Shown here: positions 1 through 11,116 of the stretch, one piece after another
Layout: every line of letters starts with the position of its first letter
Numbering within the stretch: the first letter of the stretch is position 1
NCBI RefSeq assembly: GCF_040712315.1
Contig: NC_134019.1
Location: 39,709,873-39,773,872 of the forward strand
Reading direction: 5' to 3'
Length of the DNA stretch: 64,000 nt
Source: Castanea sativa
Lineage: Eukaryota; Streptophyta; Magnoliopsida; Fagales; Fagaceae
Position numbers and translations under genes: made by a program
The notes under the pieces: generated by a model
Database searches by the model: none
The model's input: only the letters and a program-made list of their open reading frames with translations
What the model was told of the DNA's origin: nothing

Positions 1-379
1 TCTTGGCTCAGGAGTTAAACCTCACGGACATCATAGTTGAGTCAGACGCTTTATCTATGCAATTTGTCCAAAAGAAGGAGCTAAATGGCAATATTGGTCA
101 TATTCTTCAGGGAGTTCTTTCTGCTCTTTCTGACTTTCGCTCTTGGAAAATTCAGCACTTGAAAAGGGAGTCCAATAGGGCAGCTCATGAGCTTGCTCAG
201 CTGGCTAGAGCTAGTGGGGAATCTCAGATTTGGAAAGGGATGAATCCTCCATGTATTCAAAATCTACTTAGGCAGGAATGTATTTAAGTCTCTTTTCCCT
301 TGTTTTAGCTCCCTGTTGTACTTCTTTTTCTCAGTAAATGAAATTGCAGATTTCCCATAAAAAAAAAAAAAAAAAAAAA
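1..379 (+). mobile_element. LINE 3' end: RNase H-like domain and poly-A tail
   Basis: The open frame from base 3 to 287 reads as the C-terminal part of the plant LINE RNase H-like domain. It has an ESDA motif (catalytic Asp region) near residue 13 and the typical HLKRESNRAAHELAQLA helix, then a stop at 285-287. About 70 bases of 3' UTR follow, ending in an A-run at 359-379, as expected for target-primed LINE insertion. The rest of the element lies left of the window. Immediately after the A-run the sequence becomes PPR coding frame, so the LINE probably inserted into a PPR gene. The family assignment is from domain appearance only. Confidence 0.85.
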
Positions 380-381
380 GG

Positions 382-837
382 CCCAATACTTATATGTGGA
401 ACACTATGATCAAGGGCTACTATAAAGCCAAAATTCCCACCATGGGGTTTTCATTTTTTCGTCAAATGGCTCAAGAATGCGTTGAAATGGACCGTCGGAG
501 CTTCGTTTTTGAGCTCAAGGCGTGCAAGCAATTTTGTACAGTTTTAGAGGGCATATCGGTTCATTGCTGGGTTTGGAAGATGGGTTTTGAATCTTTTGAT
601 TCGGATTTGGTAGTGTGAAATGGGTTGGTCCATTTTTATGGTGAACGTGGGTGTTTGGATTTGTTTGATCAAAGTTTTGTGAGAGATGTGGTAACTTGGA
701 CCTCAATGATTGATGGATATGTGGTGCATAATTGTGCGGAGTAGGCATTGGAATTTTTTAATTTGATGCTAGTGAGTGATGTTGAGCCAGATGAGGTTAT
801 CATGATGGCTATATTATTATGGAGCAACAGTCATTGA
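382..837 (+). pseudogene. Pentatricopeptide repeat (PPR) protein fragment, broken
   Basis: One reading frame from 382 to 837 gives PPR repeats of the PLS type: an N-x-Y-x-WNTMIKGY start, then a repeat ending in VVTWTSMIDGY and a further VEPDEV repeat. Intact relatives bind organellar RNA and act in editing, splicing or stability in plastids or mitochondria. The frame is interrupted by TGA at 616-618 and TAG at 742-744 and ends at TGA 835-837; normal members have many more repeats and a C-terminal E/DYW extension. Its left end is the poly-A of a LINE, so the 5' part is missing. It is a dead fragment. Confidence 0.85.
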
Positions 838-1440
838 TTTATCATCTCAACTTGGTCTATAAAATAAAGCCAATTTTGGAATTTTTGAGCATCTTATTGT
901 ATGCGGGATGGTGGACGAACGTATACTTATTCTTGTGTTACAGAGTAAAGTACTTGCCCAGCTTTCTGAAGACAATCTAATTTAATATTGCTACTTGCCC
1001 AACGTTTTGAATAAGAAATTAACGTCAGCTTCACTTTAGAAAGTAAATGAATTTGTTTGTTGTAAAGTGAGCAAAAACTTTTATAGATCTTGGCAGAAAG
1101 TTTGTTCAAAATTAAGTAAAAACCCGTATTTTTTACTAGCTCTAGTGATCCCTTGTCCGTCTCTTTGTATTTTTTGGAAGTTAATAAAAACAATGTTCTA
1201 ATTTTTTATTAGTTTTTTTTTTTTTTTTTTTTTTCATTTTACTTTGTGCTAACCACTAGAAAATATTTTACACAGTATTTTCATGTACATTGTCAAACAC
1301 CGTAAAATGAAAATATTTTCTTGCAAATATTTTACATGTAAATAATAAAATGTGTGTATATTGTGCGTAACAAGCCGTGGGAAATTGACACTGCTAATCA
1401 TAATAAGCATGTGACTAAGTGACTTTGTCGAATTTGTAGT
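838..1440. other. Gene-free AT-rich stretch
   Basis: No coding frame with recognisable similarity. It contains a T-run at about 1212-1235 and, at 1258-1330, short near-palindromic pieces rich in AAAATATTTTAC, perhaps an old MITE. Confidence 0.5.
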
Positions 1441-1460
1441 TTTTTAAAGCATTTTTGGCC

Positions 1461-1543
1461 AGTGCACAACAATATCAGATTGAGTCCTAGAGAGTTCCAC
1501 CATAAGTTTCTGATGCCTCAATACTTACCAAAGATCTTCTGCA
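1461..1543 (+). other. Possible exon remnant
   Basis: An acceptor-like TTTTGGCCAG is followed by an open stretch (28 codons, including REFHHKFLMPQYLPKIFC) and a good donor, CTGCAG|GTGAGT at 1542-1549. The last 14 codons and donor are also recognisable, diverged, in inverted orientation near 53090-53135. I do not recognise the protein. It could be a chance open frame in a duplicated segment. Confidence 0.3.
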
Positions 1544-2510
1544 GGTGAGTTTACTAGTTCTCAAGACTTACTCTTTTCGAGAGCTCTCATGTTCCAAGTT
1601 CTAACGCATGGCTACCAAATGTGTAGGTGAGACAGAACATTGGATACAATTAGCTTCCTACAATTTGGGTGAGAACAAATATTTTGGCTATTTGGCAAGA
1701 TGAAGATAAACAATGACTTGAACATTTAGGCCTGAAGGTGATAAAAATTAATAAGTGGCTTACTTAGGGGTGTTTGGGAGAGTAGTTTGAGTTATGTTGT
1801 TTGGATATATTTGATATACATGTGGGTGAAAAAAATGTATTGAAATGTGTGTAATATAGTTTAAAATGTGAAAAAAGTTGCTAAAACTTATCTCCCAAAC
1901 AGGGCCTAGTGACTCATATAATTCCTTCTCAGTGGATACCACCATTCAGTATAAATGAACAAACCTTAATCAGTTGATTGTTGTGGGAGGCAATCTTAAG
2001 TCTTTACTCGCTTGATCTCTCCTTGTAGACCAAATTAAGGAGGAGACATCCAAGGAGACAAAATTCTAACAAATAAATTTCAACTTATACACATAAGCAA
2101 AACCAAGTTAACACAATCTGACAAAGGGAAAGATGCAAATGAATATGGCAGACCCCAATAAGTTCACAGGACAATGATTTTAAACATAACCTGTCTTGTA
2201 ATGTCAACAATTTGAGAATGTAAGCTTATAATGCAGAAATATTTAAGAATGATCAGATAATGCTGTTAATCTAAGATAAAAGAAAATGCATACCTGGATT
2301 ATTTAGAAATATGAGAAACTATTAGAAGCAGAAAAGAGATTTAAATTCTATGCAACTACTGCCCTGAGAATAAAAATGTAGCACTCCTTTTAACATGAGA
2401 TTCAAAAGAATTTCTACAACCTTTGGATGAAGAAGTGATGCACAGGTTGAAATACAACTACTGTAGAGTCTCCTAGTATCAAACACTGTTAAATAGTGTT
2501 TGTATGTCAT
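1485..2510 (+). repeat. Inverted segmental duplication, left copy
   Basis: This stretch matches the reverse complement of about 52125-53135 over several blocks: the GATCTTCTGCAG donor region, the GAGAGCTCTCATGTTCC block, ATTTAGGCCTG, the GATGCAAATGAATAT block and the GAAATACAACTACTG block. The right copy lies downstream of the HVA22 gene. The left copy carries an extra MITE at 1767-1906. Confidence 0.8.
1767..1906. mobile_element. Small MITE (GGGGTGTTTGG... termini)
   Basis: Terminal inverted repeats: GGGGTGTTTGGGAGA at the left and TCTCCCAAACAGGGCC at the right, about 140 bp overall, flanked by CTTA and CTA. The inverted duplicate at about 52830-52850 lacks this block, so it is an insertion. 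The termini resemble those of a PIF/Harbinger-type MITE at 32363-32481. Confidence 0.75.
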
Positions 2511-3496
2511 ATTTTTTGAAAGAAATTAAACTTCCTCATAGTTATTAATTCAATATTTCAATGCTTAAAGTAATGTCAACCATAGGTGTATATATCTAAA
2601 GATGAAAGGGGGAAGGTTGTGTGAAAGATCTTTAGTTCTAGTAACACACTCATTAATCACTGCCACTAACAGAAAAGATGAATTATCATTCGATACAATT
2701 CTCACAAAATAAATTTTTTTACATCTATCTTTCATATGTAATGGCTAATAAACCCTTACTAATTATAATGGTATCAGGGCCTCATTTTTTTGTTGCACTT
2801 GAAATTCTCTTACTTCACAGCCCAAATGTATTTTCAAACTCATCCAGTTCATCTTTATCGTTTGATACTACGCTCAAATTTTTGTTACATTCTGTAATTT
2901 GAACTAGTCCATGGTCTTTAGATTTAATAGTGTAAAGGTCCATACAAACTACCTATATTGGAGCATCTTTTCTCACTGCAAACCTTAACATTTATTCACC
3001 AGTAAACATAACAGAAGGAAGCATGGCAGCCCACTATAATCACCTTCTTTATAACCTCTCTAGGATGCAAACTTTTTCAAATTTCTCTTTTGCTGGAGTA
3101 TTTTTCCTTTTTAATTGCAGATTTTTATTAATCGAATGTTGAATACAAGTGCGCCTTTGTTCCTAATTTATCAAGTATCTATGAGGGTACAAAATGTGTT
3201 ATTGTCGATGTGGACTTCATGACCCATGAATCTTATGCTTAGTGGTTTATGGAAATATGAAAAGGAGATAGAAGAAAACACACATCTGTCAGGGCTGCAA
3301 AGGCAACCAAGAGAAGTCTGGGAGCAAGAAGGTTGGTTACTCAATAAGATAGAAGCAAAAGAAGATAGAAGACCCCAATAGTTCACGTCTTTAAAAGGAA
3401 GCATATGACTGCTCCAGTAATTTCAAGATGACAATATAAATTTATAATGCAAAATTTTATATTAAGAACAACTACGTAACACAGTTAATCTGAGGG

Positions 3497-4740
3497 TTTT
3501 TTTTTTTTTTTTTTTTTTTTGATGAGATATTAAAGAAATTATTTTCAGCAAAAAAAATTAAAGAATTTATTAAAGGAGAACAGAGAATACAAAACAAGGC
3601 CAACTACAGAAATACAGGACAGTGAAGCCCAGGCTAAAGCATACAACAGAGGCAATTTAAGCCCAAAACTCATCACAAGAGACTACATTTTCACAAATTA
3701 AAACGAGAGACATTTAAGAACAATTTACAGAAACTTTTACACCAAAATAGTACACCTCTTAATGATATTTAGAATCTTTCCCCCCAGTTATAGGCTTATA
3801 GTAGAGAATATTGTTCAATTATTACATTTGGAATTTGGTTTAGGACTCTAATCTACCTCTTAATATTCTTCTTAATTCTTCTCAAAATCTGCTCTTCACA
3901 ACACAATGACCAATTATGTATAATGGCATTTCTCTGGGACTAAACATAAGACACAGTGGCCCAATGAGCAAGCCAATAAAAAAATGATCTCAGGATTTTC
4001 CCTATCAAGTTGGTAATACCCTAGCTCATTAGATCATGCCAGTTGCACTAAGCCTCTGAAACTAAGCAATACCCAATGACAGTTTCCCAGATTCTCTTGG
4101 CAAAAGAACATTCTAAGAAAATATGATCTCTGCTCTCAATGCAGTCTCTACAAAACACACACAAGCAGCCACTAGTATAGGCTGTATAGCCCCACTGAGC
4201 TAATCTTTCTCTAGTTGTCAGTTTATTTTTTTATTGCCAACCAACCTGTAAAGGTAGACAAGGGATAGCAAATTTGAACAACAACATTCTCCACCATTCC
4301 ACCTCATCTGCCTCAGCTCCAAGTTCATTGCCGGTGGCTGCACAAGAGTAGCAGCCTGATCTAGTAGCAGACCACCTAGCTTTATCTTCATCTTTAATCT
4401 CTAAGCTCAACCAAACACAATACTGGCTTTGTATGATGACTGTCTTCAGACCTTGCAGGTTTCCAAACCCATGTTTTATTCTTCAAACAGAATTCACGTT
4501 AGCCTTAGGTTTACATGCTACATCATGGATAACCCTAAAGCCATATTTGCATGAAAGGATCCTAATAGGATCTCAATTATCATGTCATAAGAAAATCCTT
4601 CTACGATCCCCTCACATCAAACTTTATGGACTTCCTAGCCTCACTTCTTAGTTTTAGGATTGCTCACCAGCCCCATGTACAATCTTATGGGACCTTTATA
4701 GTCCAAAACACCTGCCTTTATACTTGGTTTTATTTATAAA
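3497..4740 (-). mobile_element. LINE 3' fragment, copy A
   Basis: On the minus strand this reads as the end of a plant LINE ORF2. Around 4200-4105 is the zf-RVT signature KLTTRERLAQWG followed by CRDCIESRDHIFLECSF and AKRIW. Upstream, toward 4700, is the linker with WKPARSED and a WWRMLLFKFAIP block. The 3' end is marked by a T-run on the plus strand at 3497-3520, which is the poly-A tail. Several stops and frameshifts are present, so it is inactive. It is part of the duplicated unit, and related copies are at about 6060-6600 and 8625-9780. Confidence 0.85.
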
Positions 4741-5654
4741 TATGACAAACTAAGCTGAAAAGATAACTAATGCCATGAGGTAAAATCTAGAACTCCTCCA
4801 TTGCCATGGGAGGCAGAAAGTTCTACAATCCTTCAGGTTGAAGTACAACTACAGCAGAACTGCCCAAGTTATAAACTCTAAAATGTTTGGAAAGAAAAAA
4901 TTGAACTCCTGTATGGTTATCAATTCAAGACTTGCCCAAAACATCAATTGCGGGTAATCTAAGAAATGGAAAACATAAATAATCATTTGATACTATGCTC
5001 AACAAAATAATTTCAAAAAACTGTCATACATATGCAATAGCTATGATTCCCCACTAATCACAATAGCATAAAAACCTAAAGACCTCATCTTCCAGTTCAC
5101 AAGAAGCACTTTACAGCTCATATTCACCCAACACTATTCAACTAGAACTATTTAAATTTTTATTAAGAACAACCAAATTCCTTCTAAAAATTATTATAGA
5201 ACAGCTCATATTAACCCATCACTATTCCACTCATATATGATCGATGTTGAATTTCTAGAATTCCTATTATGGCATAAAATCTAAAAGGATAAAAACTCCA
5301 TCAAACATAATTTTCCTGAATAATGGTTTATTTCTCAATTGCACATAACTAACGTTTTAGTTACTATATTGATACGAAAACAGAAGTGATTTCCATCCAT
5401 GCTAATTGATATTTCTAGCTCAATAAGATATAGTGCTACTGCTTAACACAAGGACAGACTGAACTAACTTCACTATAAACAAAATACATCTAAAATTCAG
5501 TGAAATAAACATAACTAAAAGAAATATGAGGAATCCCAAATTAAATGAAGAATAATTTTTCTCCTCTGATGATATATTGGTTTTGTTTATTCAACAGAAT
5601 ACATGAACAAAGAGCGCAATCATAGCAACGCCAGCAAAGCAGAACAAGAAAGCA

Positions 5655-5775
5655 ACACTAAAACAAACACACAAATGCAAACAAACCACCCAACAAAATA
5701 TCACAACATAGAGTACCATCACCAAACAAACCACCCAACAAAATATCACAATGCAGAGTACCATCACCAAACAAA
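5655..5775 (+). repeat. Short tandem duplication, ~45 bp period
   Basis: A block starting AAACCACCCAACAAAATATC and ending ATCACCAAAC occurs twice in a row between about 5681 and 5772. The corresponding places in the other units (near 7460 and 10605) have one copy, so this is local to unit A. Confidence 0.8.
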
Positions 5776-6059
5776 CAATTCTTTACATCACTACACATAG
5801 GCATCAAAGAATATGTTTAATGAGTAGGTGTAATCATATCCTTCAAATTGTATAACTGACACCAATCCATACCAGTAGCAAACCATGGATGATTTCACCT
5901 GCAAGAAATCCGAAGGAGAATGATTAAGCCCAAAACATCAAAAACGAATTAAAATGAAATATTTTGTAACATGAACTCATTAAAATAACATTTAGAACTA
6001 TATTTACACCATCAACCAACATATTTATGCAGTAGGAATGAAAAGAAAATAGGACCCAA

Positions 6060-6600
6060 AAAACAGACAAGCAGCCATAGTATAACCCCACTGAGCTAAT
6101 CTTTCTCTAATTGTCAGTTTGTTTTTTTATTCCTAATCAACCAACAAAGGCAACCAGGGGATAGCAAGGTTAAACCACCAGAGTCTCCACCATCCCACCT
6201 CATCTGCTTTAGCTTTATGTTCATTGCAGATGGCTGCACAAGGGCAGCCATCCTGATCTAGTCACAGACCACCTAGCTTTATCTCCATCTTTAAGCTCAA
6301 CCAAACACACAGGCATTGTGTATTGATTAATTTTTGGACCTTGCAGGTTTTCAAACCCTTATTTTGTTCATCAAAACTGAATCAACCTTTGCCTCAGATT
6401 TAGTTGCTGCACCATGGACAATCCTAAAGCTATACTTCATGAAAAGGATCCTAGTAGGATCCCAATTATCATGTCATAAGAAAGCCTTCTACCATCCCCA
6501 ACATCAAACACTATGAATCTCCTAACCTCACTTCTAAATTTTAGGATAGCTCTGCAGCCCCATGCACAATGTTGTGGGACCTTTACAGTCCAAAAATATT
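6060..6600 (-). mobile_element. LINE 3' fragment, copy B (shortened)
   Basis: This is the minus-strand counterpart of the LINE linker and zinc-binding region of copy A. It keeps the part equivalent to 4180-4740, but the Cys/His stretch is truncated and there is no poly-A end. It lies within the second duplicated unit. Confidence 0.75.
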
Positions 6601-8624
6601 TGCCATGAGGTAAAATCTAGCACTCTTCTCAGTGCCAATGGAGGCATAGAAAGTTCAAAAATCCTTGAGGTTGAAGAGAAGTGAAACTATGTTGAGCTGT
6701 CCAAGTTATAAATTCAAAAATATTTGCAAAGAAATAAAACTCCCATACAGTTATCAACCCAAGGCTCACAAAAATATTAATTATGGGTATACTGAGAATC
6801 AAAAACATAATTAATCATTTGATACTACACTCAATAGAAAATTTTCCAAAAAATATGTCCTACATAGGCAATGGCTATGATTCCCAGTAATCACAATAGT
6901 TTAACTTCATAAGAACCTCATCTTCTAGTTTACAATAAGAATTTTACAATTCATATTTACCCAACACACTATTCAACTAGATCTATTTAAATTACCATTA
7001 AGAACAACCAATACTCTGATTATGTATGATGTTGAATTTATAGAGTTCCAACTATGGCATAAAATCTAAAAGGAATAGAAGTTCCATCTAACACTGTCTG
7101 CATAATTTTTTCTTTCTCAATTGCACATAACTAGTGTTTTAGTTAATATATTGATACGGAAAAGGATGCGATTTTTGTCCATGCTAATTGCTATTCCCAG
7201 ATCAATAAGATACTGTGCTATTGCTTAACACAATGACAGACTGAACTAGCTTCGCAATAAATAATATGCATCTAAAATGCTGTGAGATAAACATAACTTA
7301 AAGAAATATGAGGAATCCCACATTAAATGAAGAATTATTTTACTCCTCCAATGATATATTGATTTCCTTTTATTCAAAAGAATGCATCAACAAAGAGTGC
7401 AATCATAGCAAAGCCAGCAAAGTGGAACAAGAAAGGAACACTAATGCAAAAACAAACTAGCCAACAAAATATCACAAGGCAAAGTACCATCACCAAACAA
7501 ACAATTCTACATATGCAATGGCTATGATTCCCCACTAATCACAATAGTATAAGGACCTCATCTTCTAGTTTACAAGAAGTATTTTACAGCTCATATTCAA
7601 CTAAGAATCTATTCAACTAGAACTAGATAAATTATTATCAAGAACAACCAAATTCCTGTTTAATGATTACTTTGATTATGTATGATGTTGAATTTATAGC
7701 GTTCTGATTATCTATCAACAATTTCTATCCATGCTAATTGATATTCCTAGCTCAATAAGATACAGTGCCACTCCTTAACACAAGGACAAACTGAACTAGC
7801 TTCACTATAAACTACACACATCTAAAATGCTGTAAGATAAACAATACACATCAGAGAATATGTTTAATGAGCCTGTGCAATCATATCCTTCAAATGATCT
7901 CACCTGTACTAGTTGCAGACCAGAAATGATCTCACCTGCCAAAAAACAGAAGGAGAATGATTAAGCCCAAAACATAAAAAAAGAAATAAAATGAAATACA
8001 CTGTAGACATCAAATCATTAACCAATACTTATTTATGCTGTAGGAATGGAAAGAAAGTAGAAGGACCAGGAAAAAAAAAATAGAAAGACCCCAAAAAAGA
8101 GGAGAAAAGGAAAGAAGAAACTGTTAATAAAAGCAGCAAAAATTAAGATACCACCACAAGATAAAGTGGAAAAGAACTTTCTTGTAATATAATGGAGAGG
8201 TAAGTTGTGGGTTCAGAACCTAATAAATAAGTGTATAAATTGCAATTCAATTTTTACCCCTTGTAAATGATAGCGGTGAAGTTCTTTTTTCATCTATATT
8301 TTTTTAAAAATAAAAAACTGAATTTCAATCAACTTTGAGTCTTATGTCTAGAGGTTTACGGAAATATAAAAAAGATAGATGAACAAACACAAACAACCAT
8401 TATGGCCATAGAGGCAACCAATAGAAGTCTAGAAGCAAGGAGTGATGACAGGTTTTTTTTGTTGCTCAATAAGATAGATGTAGAAGAAGATAGAAGAACA
8501 CAATAGTTCACAGGACATTAACAGCAAACATGACTCCTACAATTTCAACAATCTGAGAATGTAAATTTATAATAATAAAAAAAATTTATATTAAGAATGA
8601 CTAAATAATTTAGCTAATCTTAGT

Positions 8625-9780
8625 TTAATTTTTATTTTCTCGGATGAATTAGTAAAGGATACTATTAATAGAGAACAAATTAGACAAAAACTAGGCAAAC
8701 TACAGGAACTGGGGACAGTGAACCCAAGGCTAAAGAATACAATAGAGGCAATTAAATCCCAAACCTTATCCCAAGAGACTAGATTCTTACAAATTAACAC
8801 AACAGAAACTCGAGTAAGAACAGATTACAGAAACTTTCACGCCAAAACAAAACACCTCCTAAACATCAGTAATACACACAAATACATGGAATAACAAAAC
8901 AATTTATAGCAGAGTATTGTTCAAAAATGATATTTGGTTCAAGATTCCTGTCAACCTCTAACATCCTTCTAAGTTCCTCTCAAAATCTGCTCTTCAGGCC
9001 ACACTAACCCATTAAGTATAATGGCATTTCTCCGAGACCAAACCTAATACAGATTGGCCCAATTGGCAAGCTTACAAATAGATAATCTCAGGCTTCTCCC
9101 TTGGTAATGCCCTAGCTCATTAGATCATGCCAGTTGCACTTAGCCTCTGAAACAAAGCAGTGCATAATGACAGCGTCTCAGATTCTCTTGGCAAAAGAAC
9201 ATTCTAAGAAAAGATGATCTCTACTCTCAAAACACACACATGCAGCTACCAGTATAACCCCACTAAGCAAATCTTTCTCTAGCTGTCAATTTGTTTTTGA
9301 CTCCTAATCAACTAATAAACAGAACCAGGGGATAGCAAGGTTAAACCACCAGAGTCTCCACCACACCACCTAATCTGCCTTAGCATTATGTTCATTGCAG
9401 ATGGCTGCACAAGAGCAACCAACCTGATCTAGTCACAGACCACCTAGCTTTATCTTCATCTTTAATCTCAACCAAACACAACTGGCATTGTATGGTGATT
9501 AATTCTTTGGAGCTTGCAGGTTTCCAAACCCTTATTTTGTTCTTCAGAAGAGAATCCACCTTTGCCTCATATTTAGTTGCTGCACCATGGATAATCCTAA
9601 AGCAATACTTCATGAAAAGGATCCTAGCAGGATCCTAATTATCATATCATAAGAAAACCTCCTACCATCCCCAACTTCAAACATTATGAAACTCCTAACC
9701 TCACTTCTCAGTTTTAGGACAGCTTTGCAGCCCCATGTACAATCTTGTGGGATCTTTATACTCCAAAAATACCTGCCATC
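8625..9780 (-). mobile_element. LINE 3' fragment, copy C
   Basis: This is the third minus-strand copy of the same LINE region. It has ESRDHLFLECSFAKRIW around 9225-9175 and the linker toward 9780, with in-frame stops. The 3' UTR is recognisable down to about 8625 but the long A-tail seen in copy A is gone. Since the flanking non-LINE sequence is shared by the copies, the LINE was probably present before the duplication. Confidence 0.8.
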
Positions 9781-11116
9781 AGGTAAAATCTCACATTTTT
9801 CTCATTGCCAATGGAGGCAAAGAAAGTTCTACAATCCTTGAGGTTAGAGTGAAACTAAGCTGAGCTGTCCAAGTTAAAAACACTAGAATGCTTGCAAAAA
9901 AATTAAACTCCAATATTGTTATCAACTCAAGGCTCGCCTAAAACATTAATTATGGGTATACTGAGAAATGGAGAACATAAATAACATTTGATACTACTCT
10001 TGATAGAAAATTTTCAAAAACAAATATCCTACAAAATCAAAGGCTATGATTCCCCACTAATCACAATAGTATAACTATATAAGAACCTCATCTTCTAGTA
10101 TACAATAAGCATTTTACAACTCATATTTACCCAACACTATTCAACTAGAACTATTTAAATTACTGTTAAGAACAACCAAATTGCTTCTTAATTACTACTC
10201 TGATTATGTAATGTTGAATTTATAGAGTTCCAATTATGGCAAAAAATCTAAAAGGAATAGAAGTTCCATCTAGCATAACTAGTGTTTTAGTTACTATATT
10301 GATACGGAGAAAGCATTGATTTTTTGTCCATGCTAATTGATATTCCCATATCAATAAGATACTGTGCTATTGCTTAACACAATGACAGACTGAACTTGCT
10401 TCATAATAAACAATATACATTTAAAATGCTGTGAGATAAACATAACTTAAAGAAATATGAGGAATCCCACATTAAATGAAGAATTATTTTACTCCTCCAA
10501 TGATACATTGGTTTTCTTTATTCAACAGAATACATCAACAAAGAGTGCAATCATAGCAAAGCCAGCAAAGCGAAACAGGAAAGCAACACTGATGCAAAAA
10601 CAAACCAGCCAACAAAATACCACAAGGCAGAGTACCATCACCAAACAAACAATTCTTTACATCACTACACATAGGCATCAGAGAATATGTTTAATGAGTT
10701 TGTGCAGCCATATTCTTCAAATTGTATAACTGATACCAACCAATATATATTTATGCTGTAGGAATGAAAAGAAAGTTGAAAGACCCCAAAAAAATGGGAG
10801 AAAAGAAAGAACAAACTGTTAATAACAGTGGCAAAAATCAAGAGACCACCACAAGATGAAACAGAAAAGAATTTGCTTGTAATATAATGGAGAGATTGGT
10901 TGTGGGTTCAGAAGCTAATGAATAAGTGTGTAAATTGCGGAAAATAATAGATAAGAGCTTCATTCTAATCAAAACAAGAAATACCCTTACATTACGGAAA
11001 TATTTTGCTTAATATTATCGGGGAAATTTTGAATTGATTGGAGAGAGATATTTAGAAGAAAAGAAGCGCCCTAAAATTTATCAAATATGTAAGAATTCAT
11101 TACTATACCTTGATTA

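Larger units (their letters stand above)
3170..10940. repeat. Diverged tandem duplication block with at least three main units
   Basis: Shared markers recur in order. AAGAAATATGAGGAATCCCA is near 5519, 7301 and 10449; GAATATGTTTAATGAG near 5807, 7857 and 10681; GGCTATGATTCCC-like near 5038, 6873, 7517 and 10042. The LINE zinc-binding region is near 4140, 6070 and 9230. The 3230-3400 block recurs at 8335-8520 and 8140-8250 recurs at 10820-10940. Units are roughly A 3170-5940, B 6010-7505 (5'-shortened), B' 7506-8250 (partial) and C 8330-10940. A weaker related block is at 2040-2530. No intact gene was found. Confidence 0.8.

Noticed and set aside
2769..2784. TGGTATCAGGGC resembling a tRNA-Met primer site
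   Set aside because: No LTR end precedes it, and in the other duplicated units the equivalent place reads differently, so it is coincidence.
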